In this document: in pieces, positions 52,280 to 61,443 of the stretch
Numbering within the stretch: position 1 is the stretch's first letter
Layout of the letters: each line of letters starts with the position of its first letter
Origin: JBEKHT01 sp049511715
GTDB lineage: Bacteria > Chloroflexota > Anaerolineae > Anaerolineales > RBG-16-64-43
Direction of reading: 5' to 3'
Assembly: GCA_049511715.1 (NCBI GenBank)
Contig: JBEKXU010000013.1
Coordinates: forward strand, 1 to 64,000
DNA: 64,000 nt
Notes under the pieces: generated by a model
Database searches by the model: none
Told to the model about the DNA's origin: nothing
What the model saw: only the letters and a program-made list of their open reading frames with translations
Translations under genes and position numbers: made by a program

Positions 52280-53232
52280 AGGTCCCGGGGCGGCCTTTGG
52301 GCTTCAGGATACACGGAGGCCCGGGAGCGCGACCGGAGAGGGAGCAACAAGGTCCCTTTGTGGGGGAAGATTATCGCCGCCCCGGAAGTCCAGGGGACAC
52401 AATCCAGATCCGCGCGTGCTCCTCCAGCCTGCACGGAAGGGCCGGGAAAACATCGTCCGGAAGCGCGCGCCAAACCAATAGGTTTTCGCGTGGTGCCCGC
52501 TCCCGACCCAGCGGGAATGGATCCGTCCCTCACCGCCGGTTCCAAATGAAAGCCTTGCGCCCCAGGCAATGGCCTCAGCCCCCAAGGGATTGCAGGTGCG
52601 CGGGGCACTCCTCGTGGGATTGATCTCGAACAGCACGGTCTCCGGAACTGTTCCGGTCCTCGGCCCAGCCCAACAGCCCGAGCGCGAAACGATCGCCTTT
52701 CCAAGTGGGCAAGCAGACCTCGAGGCTTCCCAACAGACTCTGCCTTCCCGGGAAGTCCTGCAGGACGACTAACAGACCAGGCACAGCGATCGCTGCTCTT
52801 AGAGCAGAAGAACCGCGAGGGCTGGCCCGCCGAGCCCGCTCAGGCAATAGGGCTATGGCCTTTGCTCTCAGCGCGGGGATTGGAGTAGGTTCTTGCTGGG
52901 GCGCATGGCCCGGGCCCATCAGCAATCGAGAAACGCTGGCTTAATTCAAGAGTCTTTGAAGAGGCCGCAGGAGCAGTCTCTGGGCCAGCCTCCGTCACTT
53001 CATGCCCAATGAGTCAAATGAAGCTGACGCAGGAACCTTTGGCGCCTCGAGAGGATGACCCCTTCAAGCGGGGGCCGTCCGGGTACCACCCTGGGTGGCC
53101 GCAGGCGGCACGCTGGGCGTCCGCCGACGAAAAGGAGCCGGGAAGTTGGGGGGGGCCGTCCGACAATGAGGCCGAGGCCGGGACCGTCGTGCCAGCATGA
53201 GAGCAAAGATGGGCCTGCCCCTGGGGGATTAT
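52280..53232. other. gap of ~1 kb without a supported gene
   Basis: No open frame with a credible start or domain on either strand. Confidence 0.5.
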
Positions 53233-53266
53233 GGAAAGGCCGCAGTCTGAAGGCTGCGGCCCTTCC
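53233..53266 (-). terminator. hairpin after the 53.3-kb lipoprotein
   Basis: GGCCGCAG and CTGCGGCC arms with an 8-base loop, extended by GGAA and TTCC. On the minus strand it is followed by CCATAAT, with little U. It lies 69 bases past the stop of the minus-strand gene. Confidence 0.6.
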
Positions 53267-53334
53267 CAGTGACCTTAGTTGGAGGAAAAAGCGTCTTCGC
53301 GTCGTACGACCTTATGCCATTCCCGGGAGCCTCT

Positions 53335-54033
53335 CTACGGGCAGTTAGCATAATTGATATTGTACACAGGGCTCCGGGCCACCGGATTACCGTACGCATC
53401 CGCCGCAACGAATTGGTAGTAAAGCGGCTGCGGGGAGGGGCTGAGATAGGGGTGCGGTTCGGGCGTCACAAAGTCATAACGGTTGATGGTTTCGTGGCTG
53501 ATCGTGGACCAGAAGAACGTCGATCCCGGGTTGTTCAGCATCGACCTCCCGCTGTCCCAGCGAACATACGGCGAACCAAACCACGGCAGGCCTGTAAAAA
53601 GCCAGACATACGAGAAATTGCCAAGGGGTGCCACGTTCACCGAAAACTCGACCGACAGCGGAGCGCAAGGCCCGTCAATATAAATGGTATTCGTGCTGGC
53701 GCTTGGGTTGGAGAATACGATGCCCGTGGGCGGAACCACCGGGACCGGCACAAGTACCGTCACGACTGCAAAGGGAGTTGAGGTTTGGGTAGGAATGACA
53801 AACGGCGTGGCCGTGATGACCACGGGCGTCTGGGTCGGTGCCGCTGTATCCGTGGGCGCGGGTAACGGTGTGCTCGACGGAGCGAGGGTCGCGAGGGGTT
53901 GCAACGTTGGCAAGGCCAGCGTCGGCGGAAGCGTTGCGGCCCCCTGGCTCGGGACCGCGCAGGCGACGATTGAGGCAACCACTACAAGGGCGGTCGCGCA
54001 CAGTGCAAGGGAAGATCGCTTGTGATGGATCAT
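53335..54033 (-). CDS. lipoprotein with Thr/Pro linker, 232 aa
   Basis: Starts MIHHKRSSLALCATALVVVA at 54033 behind a GGAGGAGAG site, with a lipobox ending at Cys23 (ASIVAC). A linker of Leu/Pro/Thr repeats reaches about residue 100 (TQTPVVITATPFVIPTQTST). The C-terminal ~120 residues are a beta-rich domain (FSNPSASTNTIYIDGPCAPL; FSYVWLFTGLPWFGSPYVRW; QPLYYQFVAADAYGNPVARS) with paired Cys and many aromatic residues, perhaps an immunoglobulin-like fold. Surface-exposed by inference. Same architecture as the 6-9 kb lipoproteins but no close sequence similarity to them. Confidence 0.75.
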   Translation of the reverse strand: MIHHKRSSLALCATALVVVASIVACAVPSQGAATLPPTLALPTLQPLATLAPSSTPLPAPTDTAAPTQTPVVITATPFVIPTQTSTPFAVVTVLVPVPVVPPTGIVFSNPSASTNTIYIDGPCAPLSVEFSVNVAPLGNFSYVWLFTGLPWFGSPYVRWDSGRSMLNNPGSTFFWSTISHETINRYDFVTPEPHPYLSPSPQPLYYQFVAADAYGNPVARSPVYNINYANCP

Positions 54034-54830
54034 CTCTCCTCCATGATTCCTAGAGGGCGCGCTGGGCCAGTCCTCTAGCCCGCCGCCCACCCAAAGCATT
54101 GGCCTGTTGCAACGCCAATTCTATAGTCAACTGGCATTTCCGACCACTATGGGGCTTGCGGTGCAAGGATCGCGCCAGGCCTCGATCCGATGGACAGGGA
54201 GGTTCCTCCCGGCAGCCTTTCCTCCACCATCCCGGGCCGTATCACGCCAGACGATCCGGGGCAGCCAGGAGCTTCTTCAACCGACTGATCCCGGCGCTTC
54301 CGTAGAGCTGCCGAGCCCCTGTTTTCACCGGGCCCTTAGTCCCCCCGGAGGCGCGCTTTCCTTTGCAGGCCTGCATCCGTCAGGGTCGAGAGACCGAAGG
54401 CTCCCACCAGGAAGATGACCTCGGACCGCTCGTTGCCAAACCCAATCGGGGCTGCCAAAGCTCGGGGTGGGCGCACCCTCTGAAGTCTCGCTCCTGCCTT
54501 TGCCTTTCGCGGACATTGCGGGCCGATGGGAAAGCGAAATCAACCTCAGCCCGCGCTCGGAATGCAGAAAGACCAGAGACGACGATTGCCCGTTCGCATG
54601 GATCGAACGACTATCTGGAGAATTGGTTCCGGGAGGCGGTCTGCCAAGCCCGCGCCGCAGGCGATGGGATTCTTCAATGGCGTGCAAAACTCCCCGTGTG
54701 CCAGCCCGGAGGCCCCCCGTGCCCAGGATGGGAGCTCACCCTCTTATGGGCCGAATCGCAGCGGCGTCTCTTTTCTCCGGCCCCGCTCCGGACCCTTGAA
54801 TCGGCGCGGGAGCCGCCCCGAACCCTTGAC
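54034..54830. other. gap of ~0.8 kb without a supported gene
   Basis: Overlapping Arg/Ser/Pro-rich frames only. Confidence 0.5.
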
Positions 54831-55259
54831 TCAGAGGGGTCTTTCCGGTGGGTCTCGGCGCCCCACCAGACGCTTGTGTTCCACTCGCAGGCACCGATCC
54901 ATCACCACCAAGAGCCCGGCCCGTTCCGCAATGTCCTTCGCCTCTGCGCTCACAATACCTTCCTGCATCCATAGGACCTTGGCGCCTTTCTCAACCGCCT
55001 GCCGAGCAATGGCGGGAACCTCCTCCGCGGGCCTGAAGACCTGAACCAGGTCCACGGGTTCTGGAACAGAGGCCAGATCAGGGTAGGCCGTTTCGCCCAA
55101 GATGGTCCCGCAGCGCGGATTGATCGGGATGACGCGATAGCCCTGGTGTTGCAGGTAGGCGGCCACCCCGTAGCTGACTTTGGCTGGACTCGTGGAAAGG
55201 CCAACGGTGGCAATCGTCCGGGTCAAGCGGAGAATTTCCAAAATCTGATCGTCAGTCAT
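54831..55259 (-). CDS. CoA-binding domain protein
   Basis: 142 residues starting MTDDQILEILRLTRTIATVG at 55259. A Rossmann-type CoA-binding domain of the YccU/succinyl-CoA-ligase-alpha-like group: TIATVGLSTSPAKVSYGVAA, YLQHQGYRVIPINPRCGTIL, LASVPEPVDLVQVFRPAEEV and VLWMQEGIVSAEAKDIAERA. DRCLRVEHKRL is the family's C-terminal motif. Usually a stand-alone protein that binds CoA or an acyl-CoA in the cytoplasm; its role is unclear. The ribosome-binding site is weak. Monocistronic. Confidence 0.9.
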   Translation of the reverse strand: MTDDQILEILRLTRTIATVGLSTSPAKVSYGVAAYLQHQGYRVIPINPRCGTILGETAYPDLASVPEPVDLVQVFRPAEEVPAIARQAVEKGAKVLWMQEGIVSAEAKDIAERAGLLVVMDRCLRVEHKRLVGRRDPPERPL

Positions 55260-55809
55260 CTCGAATGTCGCTCCAAGGAACAGGATGGGAAATCCAGGAT
55301 CCGCTGGCTGCGCATTGGGAGCGGAACTCAAGCGGCAAGATAGCCATATACCATAAGATGGCAACCCAGCGCGAGGCCAAGCTCCCCCCTGCCGCACGTG
55401 TCTTGGTCCTCCAGGAGAGCTCAAGGGTCCTCGGCAGGGCTTGGGGCGGAAGACGCTCCCAGGCTTGCTTGCCCGTCAGCTTGGCGCGGGAGTCTCACAA
55501 GGTCAATGGGCTGCCGATCCGCCTTCCGGGGCGCAACGAGTCCCCACCCCAAGCTGCCAGCGGATTCCCATGTACTCGGCGAGACGGATGCAGAAGGGGG
55601 AGTCCCCGCAACCCTTTCGGCGGCTTTCCGAGGATGGCTTGCGACGAACCCCTGGAGAATGACGGCGAAGGCACAGAGGCAGTCAGCCAAGTTGGAGGGA
55701 AGGCCTCGATTGCGGCGCGAAGATTCCGGAGGCTCGAGGTCATCTTGAGGCGTCCGCCCTTTCTTGATGATATAAGAGAGGCATCGACGCACAAGGGTCA
55801 GGGGCCTGA
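55260..55809. other. gap without a supported gene
   Basis: Divergent region between the CoA-binding gene and the PPDK/PEPS regulator. An AT-rich GATGATATAAG lies near 55765 but without a good -35 hexamer. Confidence 0.45.
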
Positions 55810-56646
55810 ATGCTAACCATCTATGCGGTCTCAGATGCCACCGGAGAAACGGCGGAACGGGTCTTGCTTTCGGCGCTTGTCCAATTCCAGGGAGCGCCAG
55901 CCAGGGTGCTGCGCCGCGGAGATATCCGCACCGCCGAGCAGGTGCGAGAGGTTGTGGCTGAAGCAGCGGGCCAAGATTCCCTGGTCCTTCACACCCTCGT
56001 ATCGGACGAATTGCGGCACCAACTGCTGGCCGAGGCGCGCAACTGGGGGGTCGATTGCATGGACCTGCTCGGTCCGGTGCTCGACCGCTTGGCAACCCAC
56101 TTGCGTCTCACCCCCCAGGAAAAGCCGGGGCTCTTCAAGCAAATCATGGCGGCTCAGAGCCGGGAGATAGAGGCGGTTGAATTCGCTTTTCGGCACGATG
56201 ACGGCCAGAACGTTGAGGGTTTGACCCAGGCGGAACTGGTTCTGGTCGGCGTCTCCCGTACGATGAAAACTCCGACGATGCTTTATCTCGCCTACCGTGG
56301 ATGGTTCGCGGCCAATGTTCCCTTGGTCCTTGGAATGGATCCGCCTGCGGCCCTTTTTTCCTTGCCGGCCGAACGCGTCTTCTGTTTGGTGATGGCACCG
56401 AGTCGCCTAGTCGAATTGCGTACGGCACGCGCCGAGCATCTTGCCATCCCTGCCGAGCCGTACACTTCGCTGGAGGCCGTTCGTGCGGAATTGCGGGATT
56501 CTCAAGAGGTGAGCCAGCGGCACGGCTGGCGCATTGTCGACGTCACGGGCAAGTCGGTCGAGGAAGTAACCCGGGAGATCCTGGCGTTGTTCTCCCAGAG
56601 GGGCAACAATAAGGAAAATCATCCGGGTCGCCAATTGGCCGACTGA
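55810..56646 (+). CDS. pyruvate,phosphate dikinase / PEP synthase regulatory protein (DUF299)
   Basis: 278 residues. A bifunctional kinase/pyrophosphorylase that switches pyruvate,phosphate dikinase or PEP synthase off with ADP and on with phosphate. Landmarks: MLTIYAVSDATGETAERVLL at the N terminus, QSREIEAVEFAFRHDDGQNV in the middle, the P-loop-like VGVSRTMKTPTMLYLAYRG, then NVPLVLGMDPPAALFSL. The C-terminal EEVTREILALF follows the GWRIVDVTGKSVEE block typical of the family. Length is typical. No dikinase or synthase gene is in the window, so which target it has is unknown. Confidence 0.93.
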   Translation: MLTIYAVSDATGETAERVLLSALVQFQGAPARVLRRGDIRTAEQVREVVAEAAGQDSLVLHTLVSDELRHQLLAEARNWGVDCMDLLGPVLDRLATHLRLTPQEKPGLFKQIMAAQSREIEAVEFAFRHDDGQNVEGLTQAELVLVGVSRTMKTPTMLYLAYRGWFAANVPLVLGMDPPAALFSLPAERVFCLVMAPSRLVELRTARAEHLAIPAEPYTSLEAVRAELRDSQEVSQRHGWRIVDVTGKSVEEVTREILALFSQRGNNKENHPGRQLAD

Positions 56647-56778
56647 GCCTCAGGCTTCTCAAAGGCACTGCCCAGAGGCGCGCGCCTGAAAACCAACGCA
56701 GCCAGTCCTGCAGAGCGCAATCCTCTCTTTTCTCCCCTTCCACTCATCCAGACACGATACAGTTGGTATCAGCGGCGG

Positions 56779-58572
56779 ATGAGATCCGCCCTGGGGGCCG
56801 CTATGGAAACATCCAATTGGGCAACTCACAACCAAAGGGAATCCCGGAAAATTCCCAGGCTGGCTTTCGGCCTCAGCTGGTTGATCGTCCTGCCGGCCGG
56901 GATATGGGCTGTCCTCAATCTCTACCTGCCCGTCTTTGGCGGTGAATTGGATCCCTTGCGCAACGGGATCGTGACGTTTCTCGTCGCCATCTTGGCTTTG
57001 GTCTCACTGATTTGCCACGTTATCGCTCATTGGGGGGCAGCCCGGATCACCCAGGGGAGGGCCCCTGCCAGGCTGACCTTTCTGGTTTCCGGAGACGCCG
57101 CCCAGGGCTGGCCGGCCTCCCCCTCCCCTTGGCGTGAGATCCTATCCGCCAGCGCCGGGCTCATCGCCAACCTCGTTCTGGCGGCGCTGGCCTACCTGGT
57201 CTGGAATGCCCTGGCCAACCCCATCTTGAGTCTCTGCGCTCTTTTCGCGTGCGGGTTCAACGCCTGGTTGTTCGTTATCAACCTGATCCCAGCATTTCCA
57301 TTCGATGGAGGGCGGCTGATGAGGGTCTCCTTGCGAGACCTGGTGAAATCGGGCACCGAGGTGACCCGGGCAGGCAGGCAGGGAGGAATGATCGTCGCGG
57401 CAGGACTGGGCGCCTGGGGGGTATTTCTCATTGCCCAGCACTCGCGGTTCAGCTGGCAGACTGGCGCGATCACCTTCGGCCTGGTGCTCCTGATCGTGGA
57501 CGGTCTACGAGTGTGCGCCGCCCCCGATGAGGACGGATTGGCGGAAGCCCCTCGAGGCCAATATGGACGGCCGCTCCGCCTCCTCGGCGCGGGTTTGCTC
57601 GGGTTTCTCCTCGCAGCCGCCTCCTCCAGCCTTCTCCTCACCAATAACGGTTTGGAGGCCCCTGGGATAGCTCTCCCAGTCGAGCCGATGGTGAACCTGC
57701 CCGCCCCGTACCGTCATCCCCACCGGGGAGAACTGCTTCTCACCAGCGTTCTCTCTCAGGCGCCCATCACCGCGGGAGAGTGGTTGATGGCACAGGTGGA
57801 CCCCGCCTATCAGGTCGTGCCGCCCGAAATCGTGGTGCCCGCCAATACCACCCTTCAAAAGCAGGCTCAACAGGACTATCAGATGTTGAATGACTCCGAG
57901 ACGACAGCGATCGCCGTCGGCCTGCGCCTGGCGGGTTATTCGACGGCCGTAGTCGGAAGAGGGGCTCAGATCGTCGCCATCCTGCCGGGCAGCCACGCCG
58001 CCGGGCGATTGGAGGCTGGGGACATCGTGGCAGCCGTGAACGGGAAGTCGATCCAAACCACATCCGATCTGATCGATCAGATCAAGGTCCAATCCCCTGG
58101 CGCAACGGTGCACCTCACAGTGGAGCGCGGGCCGACCAGGATGGAGATCGATGTTCCTCTTCTGCCTCCCGCGTCCGCAGGGGCTCCGCCCAGATTGGGG
58201 GTCGAGATCGAGCCCGCCGGATTTGACTACCGTCCCCCGTTCCCGATCACGATCGTCACGCAAAAGATTACAGGCGGCCCATCGGCTGGTCTGATGTTCA
58301 GCCTGGCCGTTTACAACCTGCTCTCGCCCACGGACCTGACCGGCGGACGCAGAATCGCCGGCACAGGCACCATCGACCTGGATGGCAACGTCGGCCCCAT
58401 TGGAGGCGTGAAGCAAAAAGTGTTTGCCGCCGAGGCCGCCGGAGCAACGTACTTCCTCTGCCCCGTTGACAACTACGCGGATGCGCTTTCCGTCGCCAAG
58501 ACCCTCCGGGTCGTAAAGATATCCACGGCTCAGCAGGCAGTCGTCTACCTGCGCAGCCTGCCCCCACAGTAG
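56779..58572 (+). CDS. fusion: site-2-protease-like membrane domain, PDZ domain, Lon-type (S16) protease domain
   Basis: 597 residues. Residues ~25-260 form a membrane domain of six or so helices resembling M50 (site-2) proteases, but the zinc motif reads CHVIAHWGAA, that is HxxxH without the catalytic Glu of HExxH. The second M50 motif is kept (LIPAFPFDGGRLMR). An extra helix (LLGAGLLGFLLAAASSSLLL) leads outward to a PDZ domain (VAILPGSHAAGRLEAGDIVA). The C-terminal Lon/YlbL-type domain has catalytic Ser in GGPSAGLMFSLAVYNLL and Lys in GPIGGVKQKVFAAEAAGA. The Lon-type domain thus looks active while the M50 part looks like a pseudo-protease. Start 56779; the ATG at 56803 is also possible. Confidence 0.85.
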   Translation: MRSALGAAMETSNWATHNQRESRKIPRLAFGLSWLIVLPAGIWAVLNLYLPVFGGELDPLRNGIVTFLVAILALVSLICHVIAHWGAARITQGRAPARLTFLVSGDAAQGWPASPSPWREILSASAGLIANLVLAALAYLVWNALANPILSLCALFACGFNAWLFVINLIPAFPFDGGRLMRVSLRDLVKSGTEVTRAGRQGGMIVAAGLGAWGVFLIAQHSRFSWQTGAITFGLVLLIVDGLRVCAAPDEDGLAEAPRGQYGRPLRLLGAGLLGFLLAAASSSLLLTNNGLEAPGIALPVEPMVNLPAPYRHPHRGELLLTSVLSQAPITAGEWLMAQVDPAYQVVPPEIVVPANTTLQKQAQQDYQMLNDSETTAIAVGLRLAGYSTAVVGRGAQIVAILPGSHAAGRLEAGDIVAAVNGKSIQTTSDLIDQIKVQSPGATVHLTVERGPTRMEIDVPLLPPASAGAPPRLGVEIEPAGFDYRPPFPITIVTQKITGGPSAGLMFSLAVYNLLSPTDLTGGRRIAGTGTIDLDGNVGPIGGVKQKVFAAEAAGATYFLCPVDNYADALSVAKTLRVVKISTAQQAVVYLRSLPPQ

Positions 58573-58735
58573 CTCGGGGTGAGGGTCGCAAGGTCCGGTG
58601 CGGCGGCAACAGCTTCCTCCCCGCGGGCCGGGCGGCACGACACCCGATAGGCCCATCGTTCTCGTTCGACACGACCGTCAGCCTGAGTTCATCGTCGGGC
58701 CTTGGACGGGGAATAACTGATAATTTTGCTCTCCA

Positions 58736-58787
58736 TTGACAGGAAGTTGGTTAGGAGTTAGACTGACATTATTGGTACATAGTACCA
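58736..58787 (+). promoter_or_regulatory. promoter and palindromic operator of the metal-uptake operon
   Basis: TTGACA (58736-58741), 17 bases, TAGACT (58759-58764). Just downstream, over the expected start of transcription, lies the perfect palindrome TGGTAC-ATA-GTACCA (58773-58787). A Fur-family regulator gene closes the operon, so this is its candidate site (inference). It differs from well-known Zur and Fur boxes. Confidence 0.7.
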
Positions 58788-58808
58788 TTAGCGTTCCATG
58801 CCAAACCT

Positions 58809-59723
58809 ATGGGGGATGAATTGCCCCTCCTGAGCCGAACAAGTCCAATGCGGCTGGTCGTCTGTGCTCTTTTGGTCACGCTCGGGCTGAGCGCATGCGG
58901 GACGGCGCCCTCGGTATCGGCCACAACCGTGGCGGTTGTCGCCGCCGAGAACTTCTACGGCGATATCGTCCAACAGCTGGGTGACGGCCATGTATCCGTT
59001 GTAAGCATCCTTTCGGATCCAACTGTTGACCCGCACGAGTACGAATCCAGCGTCCAGAATGCTATCGCCGTCAGCCGGGCCCAGCTGGTCATCGAGAATG
59101 GGGACGACTACGACACGTGGATGGACAGGCTGGTGGCCGCCTCGCCAAATCCCAAACGGGTCATGCTGGTGGCGGCCGATGTTGCCAGGACCAAGCTGCC
59201 TGACAACCCCCACTTTTGGTACAGCCTGGAGGATATCCAAACCATCGCCCAGGCCATCACGGCCTCCCTGGAGGGAATCGATCCAGGCCATAAAGCCGAC
59301 TATGACAGGTCCTTGGTTGCCTTCCAGGAATCGCTGGCGCCCATCCGGGGGAAAATGACCGAGATCGGCTCAAAATACGCTGGGACCCCGGTCGGCCTGA
59401 CCGAGACTATCTTCCTCTATCAGAGCGAGCCGATCGGACTCAAGGTGCTGACCCCTTTTGAGTTTCAGAAAGCCATCGCCGAAGGCAACGATCCGCCTGC
59501 AGACACGGTGTTGACCACGGATGACCAAATCGCCAATCACCAGGTGAAGATCCTGATCTACAACACACAAACCGTGACCCCTGTCACGATCAACCTTACC
59601 CAAGAGGCAACGAAGTTCCATATTCCCATCGTGCCGGTCACGGAGACCATGCCCCCTGGAAAGCATTACCAGGGTTGGATGTTGGATCAGCTGGCGGCTC
59701 TGCAGCAAGCTCTGGGGGGCTGA
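58809..59723 (+). CDS. metal ABC transporter substrate-binding lipoprotein (ZnuA/MntC-like)
   Basis: 304 residues. The signal MRLVVCALLVTLGLSAC ends in a lipobox; it may begin at 58848, or 13 codons upstream at 58809 as annotated. A cluster A-I binding protein: VVAAENFYGDIVQQLGDGHV, then ILSDPTVDPHEYESSVQNAI with the first His ligand, LVIENGDDYDTWMDRLV, and NPHFWYSLEDIQTIAQAI with the second His. The His-rich loop of classical ZnuA is missing. VPVTETMPPGKHYQGWMLDQ near the end is family-like. Binds zinc or manganese; which is not shown. First gene of an operon with ATPase and two permeases. Confidence 0.9.
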   Translation: MGDELPLLSRTSPMRLVVCALLVTLGLSACGTAPSVSATTVAVVAAENFYGDIVQQLGDGHVSVVSILSDPTVDPHEYESSVQNAIAVSRAQLVIENGDDYDTWMDRLVAASPNPKRVMLVAADVARTKLPDNPHFWYSLEDIQTIAQAITASLEGIDPGHKADYDRSLVAFQESLAPIRGKMTEIGSKYAGTPVGLTETIFLYQSEPIGLKVLTPFEFQKAIAEGNDPPADTVLTTDDQIANHQVKILIYNTQTVTPVTINLTQEATKFHIPIVPVTETMPPGKHYQGWMLDQLAALQQALGG

Positions 59724-59745
59724 GCCGCCTCACAGGAAGCGTGAG

Positions 59746-60513
59746 ATGCAAGAGCCCATCGTCCTTCTGGATCAGGTCAGCGTTCAACTGGGGGGAAGAC
59801 CCATCCTTCAAGACGTCAGCCTATCCATCCGTTCCGGTGAATTCATCGCGATCTTGGGCCCCAATGGATCCGGCAAGACTACGTTCCTCAGGCTGCTCCT
59901 CGGTCTGGTTCGACCGAGCCGGGGCGTGGTGCAGGTTCTGTGTGAGGCTCCGCGGCGAGGGCTTGAAGCGATCGGCTATGCCCCGCAGCACCGTGCCCTG
60001 GAGGCGGACCTCGCCTTGCGTGCCCGCGATCTGGTGGGGTTCGGGTTGGACGGCCATCGCTGGGGGACCGGCCTGCCAAGCCGCGAGCGGCGCGAGAAGA
60101 TCGACCGGGCTCTTGGCGAGGTGGATGCGCTGGAACTGGCGGAGGCGCCGATCGGGCAACTGTCGGGCGGAGAACAGCAGCGGCTGCTGATCGCGCAAGC
60201 GCTTCTCACGAACCCGTGCCTGCTCCTGCTCGATGAGCCGCTCGCCAACCTGGACCTGACCCACCAGCAGGAAGCTGTGGCCCTTCTGGATCGGGTGTGT
60301 CGCACGCGCGGGGTTACCGTCCTGCTCGTCGCCCACGACATCAACCCGCTGCTCACCGTCACGGACCGGGTGATCTACATGGCCCGCGGTCACACGGCCA
60401 TCGGCCCCCCGAGCGAAGTCATCACCAGCGCTGTTCTGTCCCAGCTGTATGGTTCCTCGGTTGAGGTCGTGCAGGCGCTGGGACGCTACTTTGTAGTCGG
60501 GGCGGAACTTTAG
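59746..60513 (+). CDS. metal ABC transporter ATP-binding protein (ZnuC/MntB-like)
   Basis: 255 residues, 22 bp after the binding protein. Walker A GPNGSGKTTFLRLLLG, Q-loop region EAIGYAPQHRALE, signature LSGGEQQRLLIAQALL, Walker B PCLLLLDEPLANLD, and H-loop VTVLLVAHDINPLLT are all intact. The family-typical C-terminal GPPSEVITSAVLSQLYGSSV is present. Powers import through the two permeases that follow. The start ATG at 59746 has a GGAAGCG tract upstream. Confidence 0.95.
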   Translation: MQEPIVLLDQVSVQLGGRPILQDVSLSIRSGEFIAILGPNGSGKTTFLRLLLGLVRPSRGVVQVLCEAPRRGLEAIGYAPQHRALEADLALRARDLVGFGLDGHRWGTGLPSRERREKIDRALGEVDALELAEAPIGQLSGGEQQRLLIAQALLTNPCLLLLDEPLANLDLTHQQEAVALLDRVCRTRGVTVLLVAHDINPLLTVTDRVIYMARGHTAIGPPSEVITSAVLSQLYGSSVEVVQALGRYFVVGAEL

Positions 60514-60571
60514 GGTTACGAGGTCCAGAGGCCGCAGGCCTCATGAACCCCTCTGCGGGAGGCACGAGAGC

Positions 60572-61443
60572 TTGCTGAGCATACTCACCTACGCCTTCAT
60601 TCAAAACGCGTTCCTGGCGGGCTCGATCGTGGCGATCGCGGCGGCCATCCTGGGGTATTTCCTGGTCTTAAGAGGCCTGACCTTTGCCGGCCACGCGCTA
60701 TCCAGCATCGGATTTGCCGGAGCGGCCGGAGCGGTCCTAATCGGCGTCCCGCCGGTTTATGGCCTGCTGGCGTTCACCGTCGCCGCCAGCCTAGCCATCT
60801 CGGCCCTGGGCCGGGAACTTCGCAGCCAAGATGTCGGCGTCGGGGTCATCATGACCTTCGCTCTGGGCCTGGGAATCCCCTTCTTTCGCTCTATCACGGG
60901 TACGCCGAGCAGGCCTACAGCATCTTGTTCGGGTCAATCGTGGGCATCAGCCGTGGCGATGTGTTTCTGAGCGGCCTGCTGACCGTCGTGATCTTGGCCG
61001 CCCTGGCGGGGCTGTGGCGCCCTCTGCTTTTCAGTTCCGTGGATCCGGAACTCGCCGAAGCTCGCGGCGTCCCGGTGCGCCTGCTGGGGTCGGTATTTCT
61101 GGTCATTGTAGCCATCACCGTCTCGGTCGCGATCCAAATCGTGGGCGTGCTGCTGGTATTCGCCCTGCTGGTCGGGCCGGCGGCCACGGCCATGCGGTTG
61201 GCTACAAGGCCCGCGCAAGCGATGACCCTGGCTGTCCTTTTGGCCCTGGCCTACACCTGGGGAGGAATCCTGCTCGCCTCGATCAGCCCCTGGCCAGTCA
61301 GCTTCTTCATCGCCTCGCTGTCCCTCGGGGTCTACTTGCCCGTACGCTTCTTGGCGAGGGCAAGATCCGCCCGAGGGATCGCGTCGGAAACGATAGCGGT
61401 ATCCGCCCCCCGGCGGCCTCCCCAGGAAGCCCATCATGCTTAG
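60572..61443 (+). pseudogene. metal ABC transporter permease, first copy, with one frameshift
   Basis: The N-terminal part (from the TTG at 60572, GGGAGG site) reads LSILTYAFIQNAFLAGSIVA and FAGHALSSIGFAGAAGAVLI, and continues to MTFALGLGIPFF. Just after, near 60880-60895, the frame must shift by one base to continue SLYHGYAEQAYSILFGSIVG, matching the intact paralogue downstream (LFLSLYTG...SVLFGS). The rest (AALAGLWRPLLFSSVDPELA; VSVAIQIVGVLLVFALLVGP) is complete. One lesion in an otherwise perfect gene could be a consensus error, in which case this is a working permease of the ABC-3 family. It overlaps the next gene by 8 bases. Confidence 0.85.
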
